From positions 682,001-746,000 of the forward strand of contig NZ_WBOS01000001.1 of NCBI RefSeq assembly GCF_008923245.1: a stretch of DNA of 64,000 bases, written 5' to 3'. A program made the translations under genes and the position numbers. The stretch comes from Cytobacillus depressus (lineage in GTDB: Bacteria > Bacillota > Bacilli > Bacillales > Cytobacillaceae). This document shows, one piece after another, positions 53,866 through 61,842 of this stretch. Under the pieces are notes generated by a model. It was not told the origin of the DNA. It was given only the letters and a program-made list of their open reading frames with translations, and searched no databases. Numbering within the stretch: the stretch's first letter is position 1; each line of letters starts with the position of its first letter.

Positions 53866-55406
53866 TCACCCCCCTTCTAATTTTGTCAAATATTGCTCAA
53901 GAAGGGTGATGAATTTCTTTATATCATAATCAGTTATTTGACCAATATTGGCAACACGAAAAGTATTGCGATCATCCAGCTTTCCAGGGTAAATCGTAAT
54001 GCCGTTTTCATAGAAAAAATCATGCATTTTTACAAAGTCATAATGTTCATGAGCTGGTTCAATGATCGAGGTGATGATTTTGGAATGGTGATTTTTATGA
54101 ACGAGATGCTTTAGTCCAAGACGCGTTATCCCATTAATTAAAGTTTCCCATGATTTTGCATATCGGGAATATCTGTTTTGAATGCCTTCCCATTGTGTTT
54201 CGATAATTGCTTGCTTTAGAGCATATAATGTTTGTACAGGGGGGGGGTAAATCTCATTTGCTTCGATTTTTTAAAGTGAATATATTGTTCATATAGGTGG
54301 AGATAGAGGTTTCGCGGTTTGATTTTCTTTGTTTCCTCTATATATTTCGTTGCGGCAATTACGAATGACACGCCGGCGATTTGACACATCCGTTTCCCGT
54401 AAGAACCGTTATTAATAATCACAACGGGTTCTTCATCTATACAAGAGCTTAATATTGACTCAACAGCTGCCGTTCCAGATCCGCCAAATAAAACGGTTGT
54501 ATACTCTTCAGAACTTCCTGCAAACTTCGTCAATTCCGTAGAAATAAACTCCATCACTTCGCCAAATACTTTTTCTCTTGGACATAAATCAGGGACAACT
54601 TGCGCATATTTTATCGTATCTGTTGTTGTCGCCGGCCCTGGGTTCAATAATATATTCCGTTTAATTGGCGATATGGCCTTCTCTCGAGCTTGAATCAATG
54701 GATAGACGATATGAACAGCCCTTGTCCAATGCTGTTCATCATCTACTTCGCACCAAACTATGCCATCTAGTTTATGAACATAAATTTCTACTTTTTTTGC
54801 AACTTCAATTAGTCCATCCTCATAATCCATTTTCTCAGAAGTTCTCAGATCCATTTCAGTATAGGCACATAATTGCTGAAAGGTTTGGCAGCTAAGTTTT
54901 GAAATTCCTACTAATTCACCGTATATCTCATTCAACTTCTCTTTTTCTTTCGACATATTTACAAGAAAATGAGATTCATTTGTTTCAATAAAAACCTCGT
55001 CATGGCTATTCGTTAAGCGGCTTGCTAATATTACGTCTCGTCTGTCAAGTTCAATTAATGACTTCAGTGCAGCTTTTTCGTAAATTAAATCTGATTCCAG
55101 TAAAAGAAAGTCATCATCAATAAAATCTTTAAATCGAAACAGTGTAAATAAACTCCCTGTTGAAGCAAAATTTGGATTTGATACACATTGAATTTGAGGA
55201 TATTTGAAGGCTAAACTCTCATATTCTCTCCCCTCATATCCCGTCCCAATATAAATTTTCGTTATACCTTTTTCCAATAATTTCAAGATCGACAATTCAA
55301 TGATCGATGTATCCTCTATCATTAAAAAACCCTTTGGTTTTCCGCCAGCCTGTTGGCAGATCCGGCTGCTCATCCCTGCTGCTAAAATGACTGCCGTTTT
55401 AATCAT
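53866..55406 (-). pseudogene. Broken nucleotidyltransferase/PLP-aminotransferase fusion (2-aminoethylphosphonate-type)
   Basis: Residues 1-240 form a sugar-1-phosphate-type nucleotidyltransferase: VILAAGMSSRICQQAGGKPKG and LLLESDLIYE (the LAAG...K and metal Asp motifs). From residue 250 a PhnW-like aminotransferase begins (NILLNPGPATTTDT, VLFGGSGTAAVES, INNGSYGKRM). At about residue 346 IAGV runs straight into SFVIAATKY, a segment normally about 100 residues further on, so the PLP-binding Lys region is missing. After FTPP the frame shifts in a run of nine C; the other frame continues VQTLYALKQAII to EQYLTKLEGG and stops at 53866-53868. N-terminal similarity suggests CTP:phosphonate or phosphocholine cytidylyltransferases; substrate inferred only. 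Confidence 0.8.
54239..54247. repeat. Homopolymer tract of nine G (plus strand)
   Basis: Nine consecutive G on the plus strand (C in the coding sense). Seven or ten would keep the aminotransferase frame; nine does not. A site for slipped-strand length change, or for base-calling error. Confidence 0.9.
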
Positions 55407-56070
55407 CGATAAGTTTCCCCCTTAACGTTTGGAAGCTTTGTCATTTCACCTTTCGCTTTCATATATTCTTCTGGTGTTTCACAATCAGCGAGATGATGAA
55501 CTCCGATATTAAGCAAAATACGAATTTGCGGTTGAAAGAATTTGCAGGCGAACCGTAGATAGCTAGGATCAGCAACTGGCATTTCATATACAGCCACCTC
55601 TGTTGAATCATCAATATCAGTTAAATAATCCATATTCCATACGTCCGAGTTCATACTTCTCCAAGTAGATTTCACCTTATAATCTTTTCGAAGGATTTGG
55701 CGGATCATTTCCTTCGTTGTTGTTTTCCCACAAGTTCTGTCACACCGATAACTGGGATATTAAATAGATTTCGATAATAATGAATAAATCGCCAATAAGC
55801 ACCTTCTAAATCATCTATTTTGATTAACATAATATGCTTGCCTAGATTTGTACAAAGCTCAGGACGATCAGTAATAATGACAATCGCTTTATTTTCATTC
55901 CAGTGTTTCCCTCTTATCCGTTCATGATCCATATGAAAAACTAACGTATGATCATCAATGACCTTCTCTGAACAGTCCATTACGTGTTCAATCATCGGGT
56001 TCCCAGACCCTTGAACAACATGACCACTGCCAATTTCCTTGAGGATATCGTTTAAAGCTAAACTTTTCAC
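55403..56070 (-). pseudogene. Broken and truncated Mur-ligase-like gene
   Basis: Two overlapping frames (56070-55705 and 55708-55403) form one coding sequence. The first has FHMDHERIRGKHW and ends near FNIPVIGVT; the second continues EMIRQILRKDYKV, LTDIDDSTEVAVYEMP and NIGVHHLADCETPEEYMKAK. At about 55737 one base is missing: restoring it turns T-E-L-V-G-K into the P-loop VTGTCGKTTTKE of Mur ligases (ATP-dependent amino acid ligases such as MurF, FolC or cyanophycin synthetase). The product also stops after about 220 residues, half the family length, just at the ATG of the next gene (4-nt overlap). Not functional as written. Confidence 0.8.
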
Positions 56071-56071
56071 G

Positions 56072-58705
56072 TTAACCTCCCCCTAGCTCATTATTCATTT
56101 CCTCTTCATAGCCTGCTAAAGAAGCCGCATAATTGAGCAGACGAATGCCAGCGATATTTCGAAGACTAAATGCGCGAATTTGAGAAAATAAATTATCAGG
56201 CTTTGAATTAATTTCAACTATTTTAATTGAATTATATTGATCAATACATAAATCTACCGCTAATTCTCCAAAAGCTCCGATTTCATTTTCAACTGTGGCA
56301 ACGATGCTGCGTGAAATCTCTGCAACCTCTTTTAAGATCGTGTGCCTTTCAGATACATCAGGATACAATTGCTGTAAAACTTTGCTCACACGCATGTTTT
56401 TTTCCGTATTTGCCGTTAATACATCACCAGCTGTAAGACGTGCGACCATACCGGTTCTAAACCATTTTTGCTTTCCGTTTTTTTGCATATACACACGGAC
56501 TTCTAGATTTTCCCCTTTAAATTGCTGCCTCCTAATCCCTTCTTGTATAATGTAATGATTATTGTTCATTAAAGGATTTGTAAGGGCAAATAGTTCATCT
56601 AAATTCATAAGCTGCTGAACAGTATTATGCTTCATCTCCATCCAAATAACCCCAATAGGACGGCGTATGATTCGAATGACACCTATGCTCATGGCTCCGC
56701 CAATAGGCTTTAAATAAATTTCTCCGTAATGATCAAGCATTTCGATCACGTCCGTTGAGTGCTGAAGCAGACGTGTTTCAGGGAGATATTCTTCGTACTT
56801 TTTAGAGAGCAGCAAATGGCAATCCCATTTATTCCCAGTAAGTTTGAATAAAGACATTGGATTTACAAAGGGAATATTGAAAACGGTTTGAAGTTTAACA
56901 CGCACCTCATCAATTTCATTTATTTTTTCACCTTCAAAGAAATAGCGATCATATATCACTGCTGGAAAAGGAAAAAATCCTTCGCCATCAAACGTTGTTC
57001 CTTTAATTAATTGTTGCTCCCAAATAATATCTTTAGGCTCAAAAATATATACAAGCATCTGTTTTTCAGCTGCTAAACGGCATAAATGCTGAAAATATGT
57101 TGTTTGCCTATCAAATGGACGGGAGGCAATAATTCCTATAACCGGTCCAAGATTTATTACTCCATTCTCATAGGTTACTTTCGGATTCCACCCTTTAGGT
57201 AAAGCTAATTTTCTGCTTAATTCATTAGATAGCTGAACGGCAGGTCCATAACTGAATGTAAACGGAAATGCACGAATTGTTGCCTGCGTTAGTCTTTTCC
57301 CTGCACTTACATATGCTTTATGCCCGTTATTCAGATTATATTTAACTCTTGTTTTTCTTGGAATTTGAATAACAAGTCCTTGATCATATTTTTGATCGGA
57401 GGGTGTCATTCCCCAATTGATCCGAATATCTTCAGATTCATAATATGGATATCCTTTTTCAATTGCCTCAAAAAGAAAGGCAAGTTCATTTTTATTTTCG
57501 AGATAGCTGGAGGTTTTCATAATGTCATTCTTCAAGTCCGTCCAAAGTTGTTTAAGTAGAATGATATTTCCATTGTAATAAGCCCGCTGAATAAGCGGAT
57601 TAAATAAAATATCACTCTGTAATTCATCATGATGTGCTGTGACGAGACGGGCAAGGCATATGATTGACATCGTCAATTTCGGATCAATTATCCAAGAGCT
57701 CAATGTTAAATATTCAAATCCATACGTTTTTTCACGATAACGTCCTAAACCGCCATGCTTTGTTTTTCTTCTTCGTCTTGCTGTGCTGGATTCTTCTACC
57801 ATAGCAACTGGTATTGCAAGATAATGATCCAGCGCTCTTAGAAGTGATAGCGAAAGGGGGGTACCGAAATGAATATGCCCTCCAACTTGATATCCTTGAA
57901 AAGGCATACTTCCGGCGCGGAATTCAATATTTTTATAAGGAACCATTTCAGAAGCCTTCATTATTAAGCTTTGAATATTTTCAAATAACTTTTGTGAATT
58001 TTCAGCCTCTTCAGGCCTTATTTCTGCTAGTGCAAATTCGTTGCTATCTTGCTCGATTTGCCGGGCATCACATCCAACTTCCCCGTCAATTGGGAAAAAA
58101 GTAGACGCGGGCAATAGTTCTCCATCACAGCTAAGCATAAATTCAATATCTGCGCCTATCGTAAAATTACTCATTGGCTTATTGGAAGATTCAGCACAAA
58201 AAACATTTGCTGCGGGATTAATATCTACTACAATAAAGGTTTCGTTTGGCAACTTCCCAATTTTGACATACCCATTCGCTAAGCCAGTGACATAAAGGGC
58301 CCGTATCGCAATATTAATCCATTCCTCATCAATATCGTTTACAGTGGCCGCTTTCCATCTCCACCCAAATGATTCTGTTCGAATCGGAATTTCATGAAAA
58401 ACTACATGTTCCCCGGCAGCAATTTGAACATTTTTTACAGTTAGCCCGTCAATTTCTAAATAATATTCCTTTTCAATCGCATAAAGCTTAGTATAAAAAT
58501 CATGTCCTTCATCAAGCGCCTGATTCATTGTATGGATAATGGCTAGGTTCTTTCCGCTGTCATGGCCGTATCTTCTGCCGACAATTGGGTAAGTGCATGT
58601 TTTAGGATCGACCACTTCAACTGATGGAACATTATTCATATTAAGAGTTTGAAGCAGTTGTTCTTTGTCTGATATCATACAGAATCGCTTTCCGCTCAAT
58701 TCCAT
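56072..58705 (-). CDS. Multidomain ligase: ATP-grasp-like, glutamine-synthetase-fold amidoligase, YheC/YheD-type ATP-grasp
   Basis: An 877-residue protein in three parts. Residues about 40-175 resemble half an ATP-grasp domain, ending VVDINPAANVF. Residues about 180-345 match putative amidoligases: FTIGADIEFML, FALAEIRPEEAE, GGHIHFGTP, YLAIPVAMVEESS and YGFEYLTLSSW, metal- and ATP-site residues of COOH-NH2 ligases with glutamine-synthetase fold. Residues about 540-877 are a YheC/YheD-like ATP-grasp: YLKPIGGAMSIGV, VRVYMQKNGKQKW, FGELAVDLCIDQ and KIVEINSKPDN. Such fusions are inferred to form amide bonds in peptide-like products. Intact, unlike the next two genes of the same operon. SD CTGGAGG. 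Confidence 0.75.
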   Translation of the reverse strand: MELSGKRFCMISDKEQLLQTLNMNNVPSVEVVDPKTCTYPIVGRRYGHDSGKNLAIIHTMNQALDEGHDFYTKLYAIEKEYYLEIDGLTVKNVQIAAGEHVVFHEIPIRTESFGWRWKAATVNDIDEEWINIAIRALYVTGLANGYVKIGKLPNETFIVVDINPAANVFCAESSNKPMSNFTIGADIEFMLSCDGELLPASTFFPIDGEVGCDARQIEQDSNEFALAEIRPEEAENSQKLFENIQSLIMKASEMVPYKNIEFRAGSMPFQGYQVGGHIHFGTPLSLSLLRALDHYLAIPVAMVEESSTARRRRKTKHGGLGRYREKTYGFEYLTLSSWIIDPKLTMSIICLARLVTAHHDELQSDILFNPLIQRAYYNGNIILLKQLWTDLKNDIMKTSSYLENKNELAFLFEAIEKGYPYYESEDIRINWGMTPSDQKYDQGLVIQIPRKTRVKYNLNNGHKAYVSAGKRLTQATIRAFPFTFSYGPAVQLSNELSRKLALPKGWNPKVTYENGVINLGPVIGIIASRPFDRQTTYFQHLCRLAAEKQMLVYIFEPKDIIWEQQLIKGTTFDGEGFFPFPAVIYDRYFFEGEKINEIDEVRVKLQTVFNIPFVNPMSLFKLTGNKWDCHLLLSKKYEEYLPETRLLQHSTDVIEMLDHYGEIYLKPIGGAMSIGVIRIIRRPIGVIWMEMKHNTVQQLMNLDELFALTNPLMNNNHYIIQEGIRRQQFKGENLEVRVYMQKNGKQKWFRTGMVARLTAGDVLTANTEKNMRVSKVLQQLYPDVSERHTILKEVAEISRSIVATVENEIGAFGELAVDLCIDQYNSIKIVEINSKPDNLFSQIRAFSLRNIAGIRLLNYAASLAGYEEEMNNELGGG

Positions 58706-58883
58706 ATGTTAAAACCTCCAGTAAAAAAATATTTTTAATAAAAAGTCCGTTCCATTGGCAATTTTCATGCTGTATTCATTAATATATTATGTAGTTATAG
58801 ATTAGGTTCAATTTCAAATTTTAGAATATTAAAGACCATATAAATGACGGCCAATTGTTTTATAGTGTGAGGAGGATGAAACA

Positions 58884-59570
58884 ATGACAGTTCCATATAT
58901 TCAACTAAAATATATAAAATACCATCATGGCAAAGGTTTTTTATGCGGCCATGTGGAGGCCTTACATGCGATGCCGCCAAAAGCAGATCTATTTACAGAT
59001 ATAATCGTTGAAGAGGTAATGAAAAGTACAGGTTGTGCAAGTATTATTAGTACGGTTTCTAGAAAGGAATGTGATTTAAATCGAAGTGTAAATCGTGATA
59101 ATGAAGAGGGTATATTAGAATATCGCAAGGCCATTCAAGATATCACAGTATATTTACATGTTTACGATTCCTCTTGCCAAGAGATTATTAAACCGTATTT
59201 ACAATTATCTTTTCATGGAATGAAGAATGAACATTATGGTCCACTGGCCATGGAAATTGGAACTAGAAATGGGCACTCATGCTCTTTAGAGGTTAAAGAT
59301 TGGTTAGAAAAGATATTAGCAAGAAAAGCAAAAGAATTCATTCCTGAAATAACAGTCGTGTTTGACCAAAAATTTATTGGTGATCCATCGATCGCCTTCC
59401 ATAGACACGGAACCGGAAAAGAGTATGCGGGTTATGGCCCTAATTTTCATACATTCCAAATTGAAATATCACGAACGATTCGCCAAAAATATGCTAGTGA
59501 AATTTCAGCATTATTTGCTTATATTTTGACTAGTTTTCAATCAACATTTGTAACCGATACTAATTATTAG
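58884..59570 (+). CDS. N-formylglutamate amidohydrolase-like protein
   Basis: A 228-residue protein transcribed divergently from the amidoligase operon. GHVEALHAMPPKADLFTD, STVSRKECDLNRSVNRD and LSFHGMKNEHYGPLAMEIG follow the pattern of the N-formylglutamate amidohydrolase family (metal-binding His, then SR..xDLNR, then HG), zinc amidases related to carboxypeptidases. Similarity is partial, so a carboxypeptidase or peptide amidase role is equally possible. In context it may trim or recycle the product of the ligase. SD GAGGAGG precedes the ATG. Confidence 0.5.
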   Translation: MTVPYIQLKYIKYHHGKGFLCGHVEALHAMPPKADLFTDIIVEEVMKSTGCASIISTVSRKECDLNRSVNRDNEEGILEYRKAIQDITVYLHVYDSSCQEIIKPYLQLSFHGMKNEHYGPLAMEIGTRNGHSCSLEVKDWLEKILARKAKEFIPEITVVFDQKFIGDPSIAFHRHGTGKEYAGYGPNFHTFQIEISRTIRQKYASEISALFAYILTSFQSTFVTDTNY

Positions 59571-59593
59571 GCACTGGATATTATTAATATCAA

Positions 59594-59612
59594 GGGACTA
59601 AAGAATAGTCCC
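59594..59612. terminator. Weak hairpin between convergent genes
   Basis: GGGACTA (59594-59600), AAGAA loop, TAGTCCC (59606-59612). No strong T-run; possibly a weak bidirectional terminator. Confidence 0.35.
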
Positions 59613-59635
59613 TATAAGGTTGCATATTTAATTGT

Positions 59636-60514
59636 TTAATCATCCAATATCTCTTGGATATATGTTGGCAAAGCAAAAGCGGCTTTAAACACTTCCGGAG
59701 TAATATATTCAGTCGATTGGAACTCCAGTTTACTTAGATCAGCCTGTAGCGGATCCCATTTTTTTGAAGCAAGTGTAAAACTCCAAATACCGCATGGAAA
59801 AAGAGGGATTGAAACTAAATAGGTTCGGACAATCGGAAATTTTTCACGCAAATTTTGAAAAGTCCGTCTTAATGTTGAGGTATTATAATAAGGGGATCCG
59901 GATTGAAAGGCAACAACACCGTCATCAGTTAAACAATCATAAACAAATTCATAGAAATCCGGCTCAAACAATTTCTTTCCAGGGCCAACGGGATCGGGCC
60001 GATCAATAATTAATACATCATACTGATTTTTATTCTCTTTAATCCATTCAAAACCATCTTTATGAATGATTTTAAACCTTTTATCCTTTTCATAAACAGC
60101 TGAAGGGGTTAACCATTTATGACAAATCTCCGTCACTTTTTCATCAATTTCAATCACATCTATTTGCTCTAGACCTTTATATTTCATGGCCTCACGTGCA
60201 TTTCCACAATCACCTCCGCCAATCATCGCTACCCTTTTTGGATTTTCATGTGTCACAATAGGAACATGACAGATCATTTCATTATAAATAAATCCATCAA
60301 ATGTAGATATTTGCGGGGTTCCATCCAAAACCAATATTCTTCCAAAACCATCTGAATCAACAACGCTTATTTGCTGGTATTTTGATTGTTCATGGTGTAA
60401 TAGTTTTTTCACTTTATAACCTATTTTTATTTTTGCATTGCCGACATAATTCCAAATCCACACAACTCCATTTTCATCTTTTTTAAAACCCGAAAGTGAA
60501 TTTCTTTCCGTCAA
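59636..60514 (-). CDS. Divergent spermidine-synthase-like aminopropyltransferase
   Basis: A 292-residue protein of the spermidine synthase fold. MIGGGDCGNAREAMKY, VIEIDEKVTEICHKWL, IIHKDGFEWI and IIDRPDPVGPGKKLF align with SpeE motifs for decarboxylated SAM. Key polyamine-site positions differ from canonical SpeE: the usual D-E-F.YHEM reads DGFIYNEM, and D-[ST]-[TS]-DP reads DRPDP, so the acceptor may not be putrescine. No SAM decarboxylase is nearby. Start TTG 60514 with AGGAGG at 7 nt; the open frame goes on to 60580 without similarity. Belongs to the accessory block by position. Confidence 0.8.
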   Translation of the reverse strand: MTERNSLSGFKKDENGVVWIWNYVGNAKIKIGYKVKKLLHHEQSKYQQISVVDSDGFGRILVLDGTPQISTFDGFIYNEMICHVPIVTHENPKRVAMIGGGDCGNAREAMKYKGLEQIDVIEIDEKVTEICHKWLTPSAVYEKDKRFKIIHKDGFEWIKENKNQYDVLIIDRPDPVGPGKKLFEPDFYEFVYDCLTDDGVVAFQSGSPYYNTSTLRRTFQNLREKFPIVRTYLVSIPLFPCGIWSFTLASKKWDPLQADLSKLEFQSTEYITPEVFKAAFALPTYIQEILDD

Positions 60515-60645
60515 ATTTACACCTCCTAGCTCAAAAATTGCTTGTCCTATAATATATGAATAAACAATGGACCTTGACATATTGCATGAGCACTAATTTT
60601 TTATATTTTCAGGACTATTCCTTCCCCCAAGCTTATTATCTAAAT

Positions 60646-60678
60646 AAAAAACCTAGCCTCACAGCGGCTAGGTTTTTT
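60646..60678. terminator. Terminator after yrzB
   Basis: AAAAAACCTAGCC (60646-60658) with GGCTAGGTTTTTT (60666-60678); a strong symmetrical stem with T-runs on both strands. Confidence 0.88.
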
Positions 60679-60684
60679 ATCAAA

Positions 60685-60978
60685 TTATTCTTCCTCTTCA
60701 TCAAGGAATGTATTTAGCATTTCTTCAATTAGATCCCATTCTTCTTCTGTTTCAATCGGCATTAATTCACCGTCTTGATCATTTTCACTTGGGATAAAAG
60801 CTGATGCATGAATTTCAGTTTCGTCATCATCATTATCATCTGCACCAATTGGGTAATAAAGCACATATGACTTACCGAACTCCTCAGAATCAAATGTGAA
60901 TAATACCTCACATAATTGTTCGTTTCCATCTTCGTCTACTACAGTAATATTGTTTTCACCGTGGTTCATTCTGTTCAC
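60685..60978 (-). CDS. yrzB: DUF1292 family protein YrzB
   Basis: A 97-residue very acidic protein: [35 protein letters not shown] and a C-terminus rich in Glu ([20 protein letters not shown] in part). Conserved in Firmicutes beside ruvX; function unknown. Overlaps ruvX by 4 nt. Confidence 0.93.
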   Translation of the reverse strand: MNRMNHGENNITVVDEDGNEQLCEVLFTFDSEEFGKSYVLYYPIGADDNDDDETEIHASAFIPSENDQDGELMPIETEEEWDLIEEMLNTFLDEEEE

Positions 60979-61400
60979 CTCATCATATTTTGGCTATCGA
61001 TATAGCCTTGTAAAATCATAACTGCTGCCATCTTATCAATGACCTTCTTCCGCTTCTTTCGGCTAACATCTGCTTCAAGAAGCACTCTTTCAGCAGCCAT
61101 AGTTGTTAGGCGCTCGTCCCAAAGTATAACAGGCAATTCAAATTGCCGTTCAAGTTCGGCAGCATAAAATTGACTTGCTTCCCCTCGTGGACCAATCGTA
61201 CCATTCATATTCTTTGGGAGACCGACAACAATTTTTGTTACTTCATTCTCTTTAATAATCTTGCCAATTTGCTCGAAACCAAACACATTTTTTTCTTCAT
61301 TAATTTTGATGGTTTCTAAGCCTTGCGCAGTCCAGCCAAGTGCATCGCTAAGCGCAACGCCGACTGTTTTAGAGCCGACATCTAATCCCATTGTCCGCAT
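60975..61400 (-). CDS. ruvX: Holliday junction resolvase-like YqgF/RuvX (YrrK), pre-16S rRNA nuclease
   Basis: A 141-residue RNase H-fold nuclease. [19 protein letters not shown] carries the first catalytic Asp; [18 protein letters not shown] and LWDERLTT follow, and [14 protein letters not shown] ends with the last acidic residue. The family processes pre-16S rRNA ends in E. coli. 3 bp after ireB. Confidence 0.95.
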   Translation of the reverse strand: MRTMGLDVGSKTVGVALSDALGWTAQGLETIKINEEKNVFGFEQIGKIIKENEVTKIVVGLPKNMNGTIGPRGEASQFYAAELERQFELPVILWDERLTTMAAERVLLEADVSRKKRKKVIDKMAAVMILQGYIDSQNMMR

Positions 61401-61403
61401 ATA

Positions 61404-61670
61404 TTATCCCTTTCGCTGCTTTTTTAAATATGATTTGACAAGCTCTTCAATGATTTCATCACGTTCGAGTTTGCGAATAATATTGCGGGCATCTTTATGG
61501 CGGGGAATGTAAGCAGGATCCCCCGATAGTAAATAACCAACGATTTGGTTAATAGGGTTATACCCTTTATCTTGAAGAGCTTCGTACACTTGTAATAGCA
61601 CTTGATTCACATCATGTTCCATTGGCTCTTCGGGAAAATTGAATCTCATCGTATTATCGAATGAGCTCAT
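61404..61670 (-). CDS. ireB: IreB family regulatory phosphoprotein (YrzL, DUF965)
   Basis: An 88-residue helical protein: [39 protein letters not shown] and [20 protein letters not shown]. In Enterococcus IreB is phosphorylated by the IreK kinase at N-terminal threonines and tunes cephalosporin resistance; a Thr (T6) is conserved here. Located between alaS and ruvX as usual. Confidence 0.95.
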   Translation of the reverse strand: MSSFDNTMRFNFPEEPMEHDVNQVLLQVYEALQDKGYNPINQIVGYLLSGDPAYIPRHKDARNIIRKLERDEIIEELVKSYLKKQRKG

Positions 61671-61842
61671 TTCTTACACCTCGCTTTTTTGATGGAGAGC
61701 TTAAATATTATATATTGAACTTCTTGCAAAGCTAACAAATCATTTAAGAGATTAAGTAAATCAAATTATATTTTTCATATTCTTTCCATCCGAAGAATTA
61801 ATTCGACAGATTACCTTCATTTTACACTAATTTGTGAAGATA

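Noticed and set aside
58706..58883. Sigma-K or sigma-E promoters between the divergent amidoligase and amidohydrolase-like genes
   Set aside because: CATA-type -10 sequences are present (for example near 58783-58795), but none has a -35 at acceptable spacing, so no call was made.
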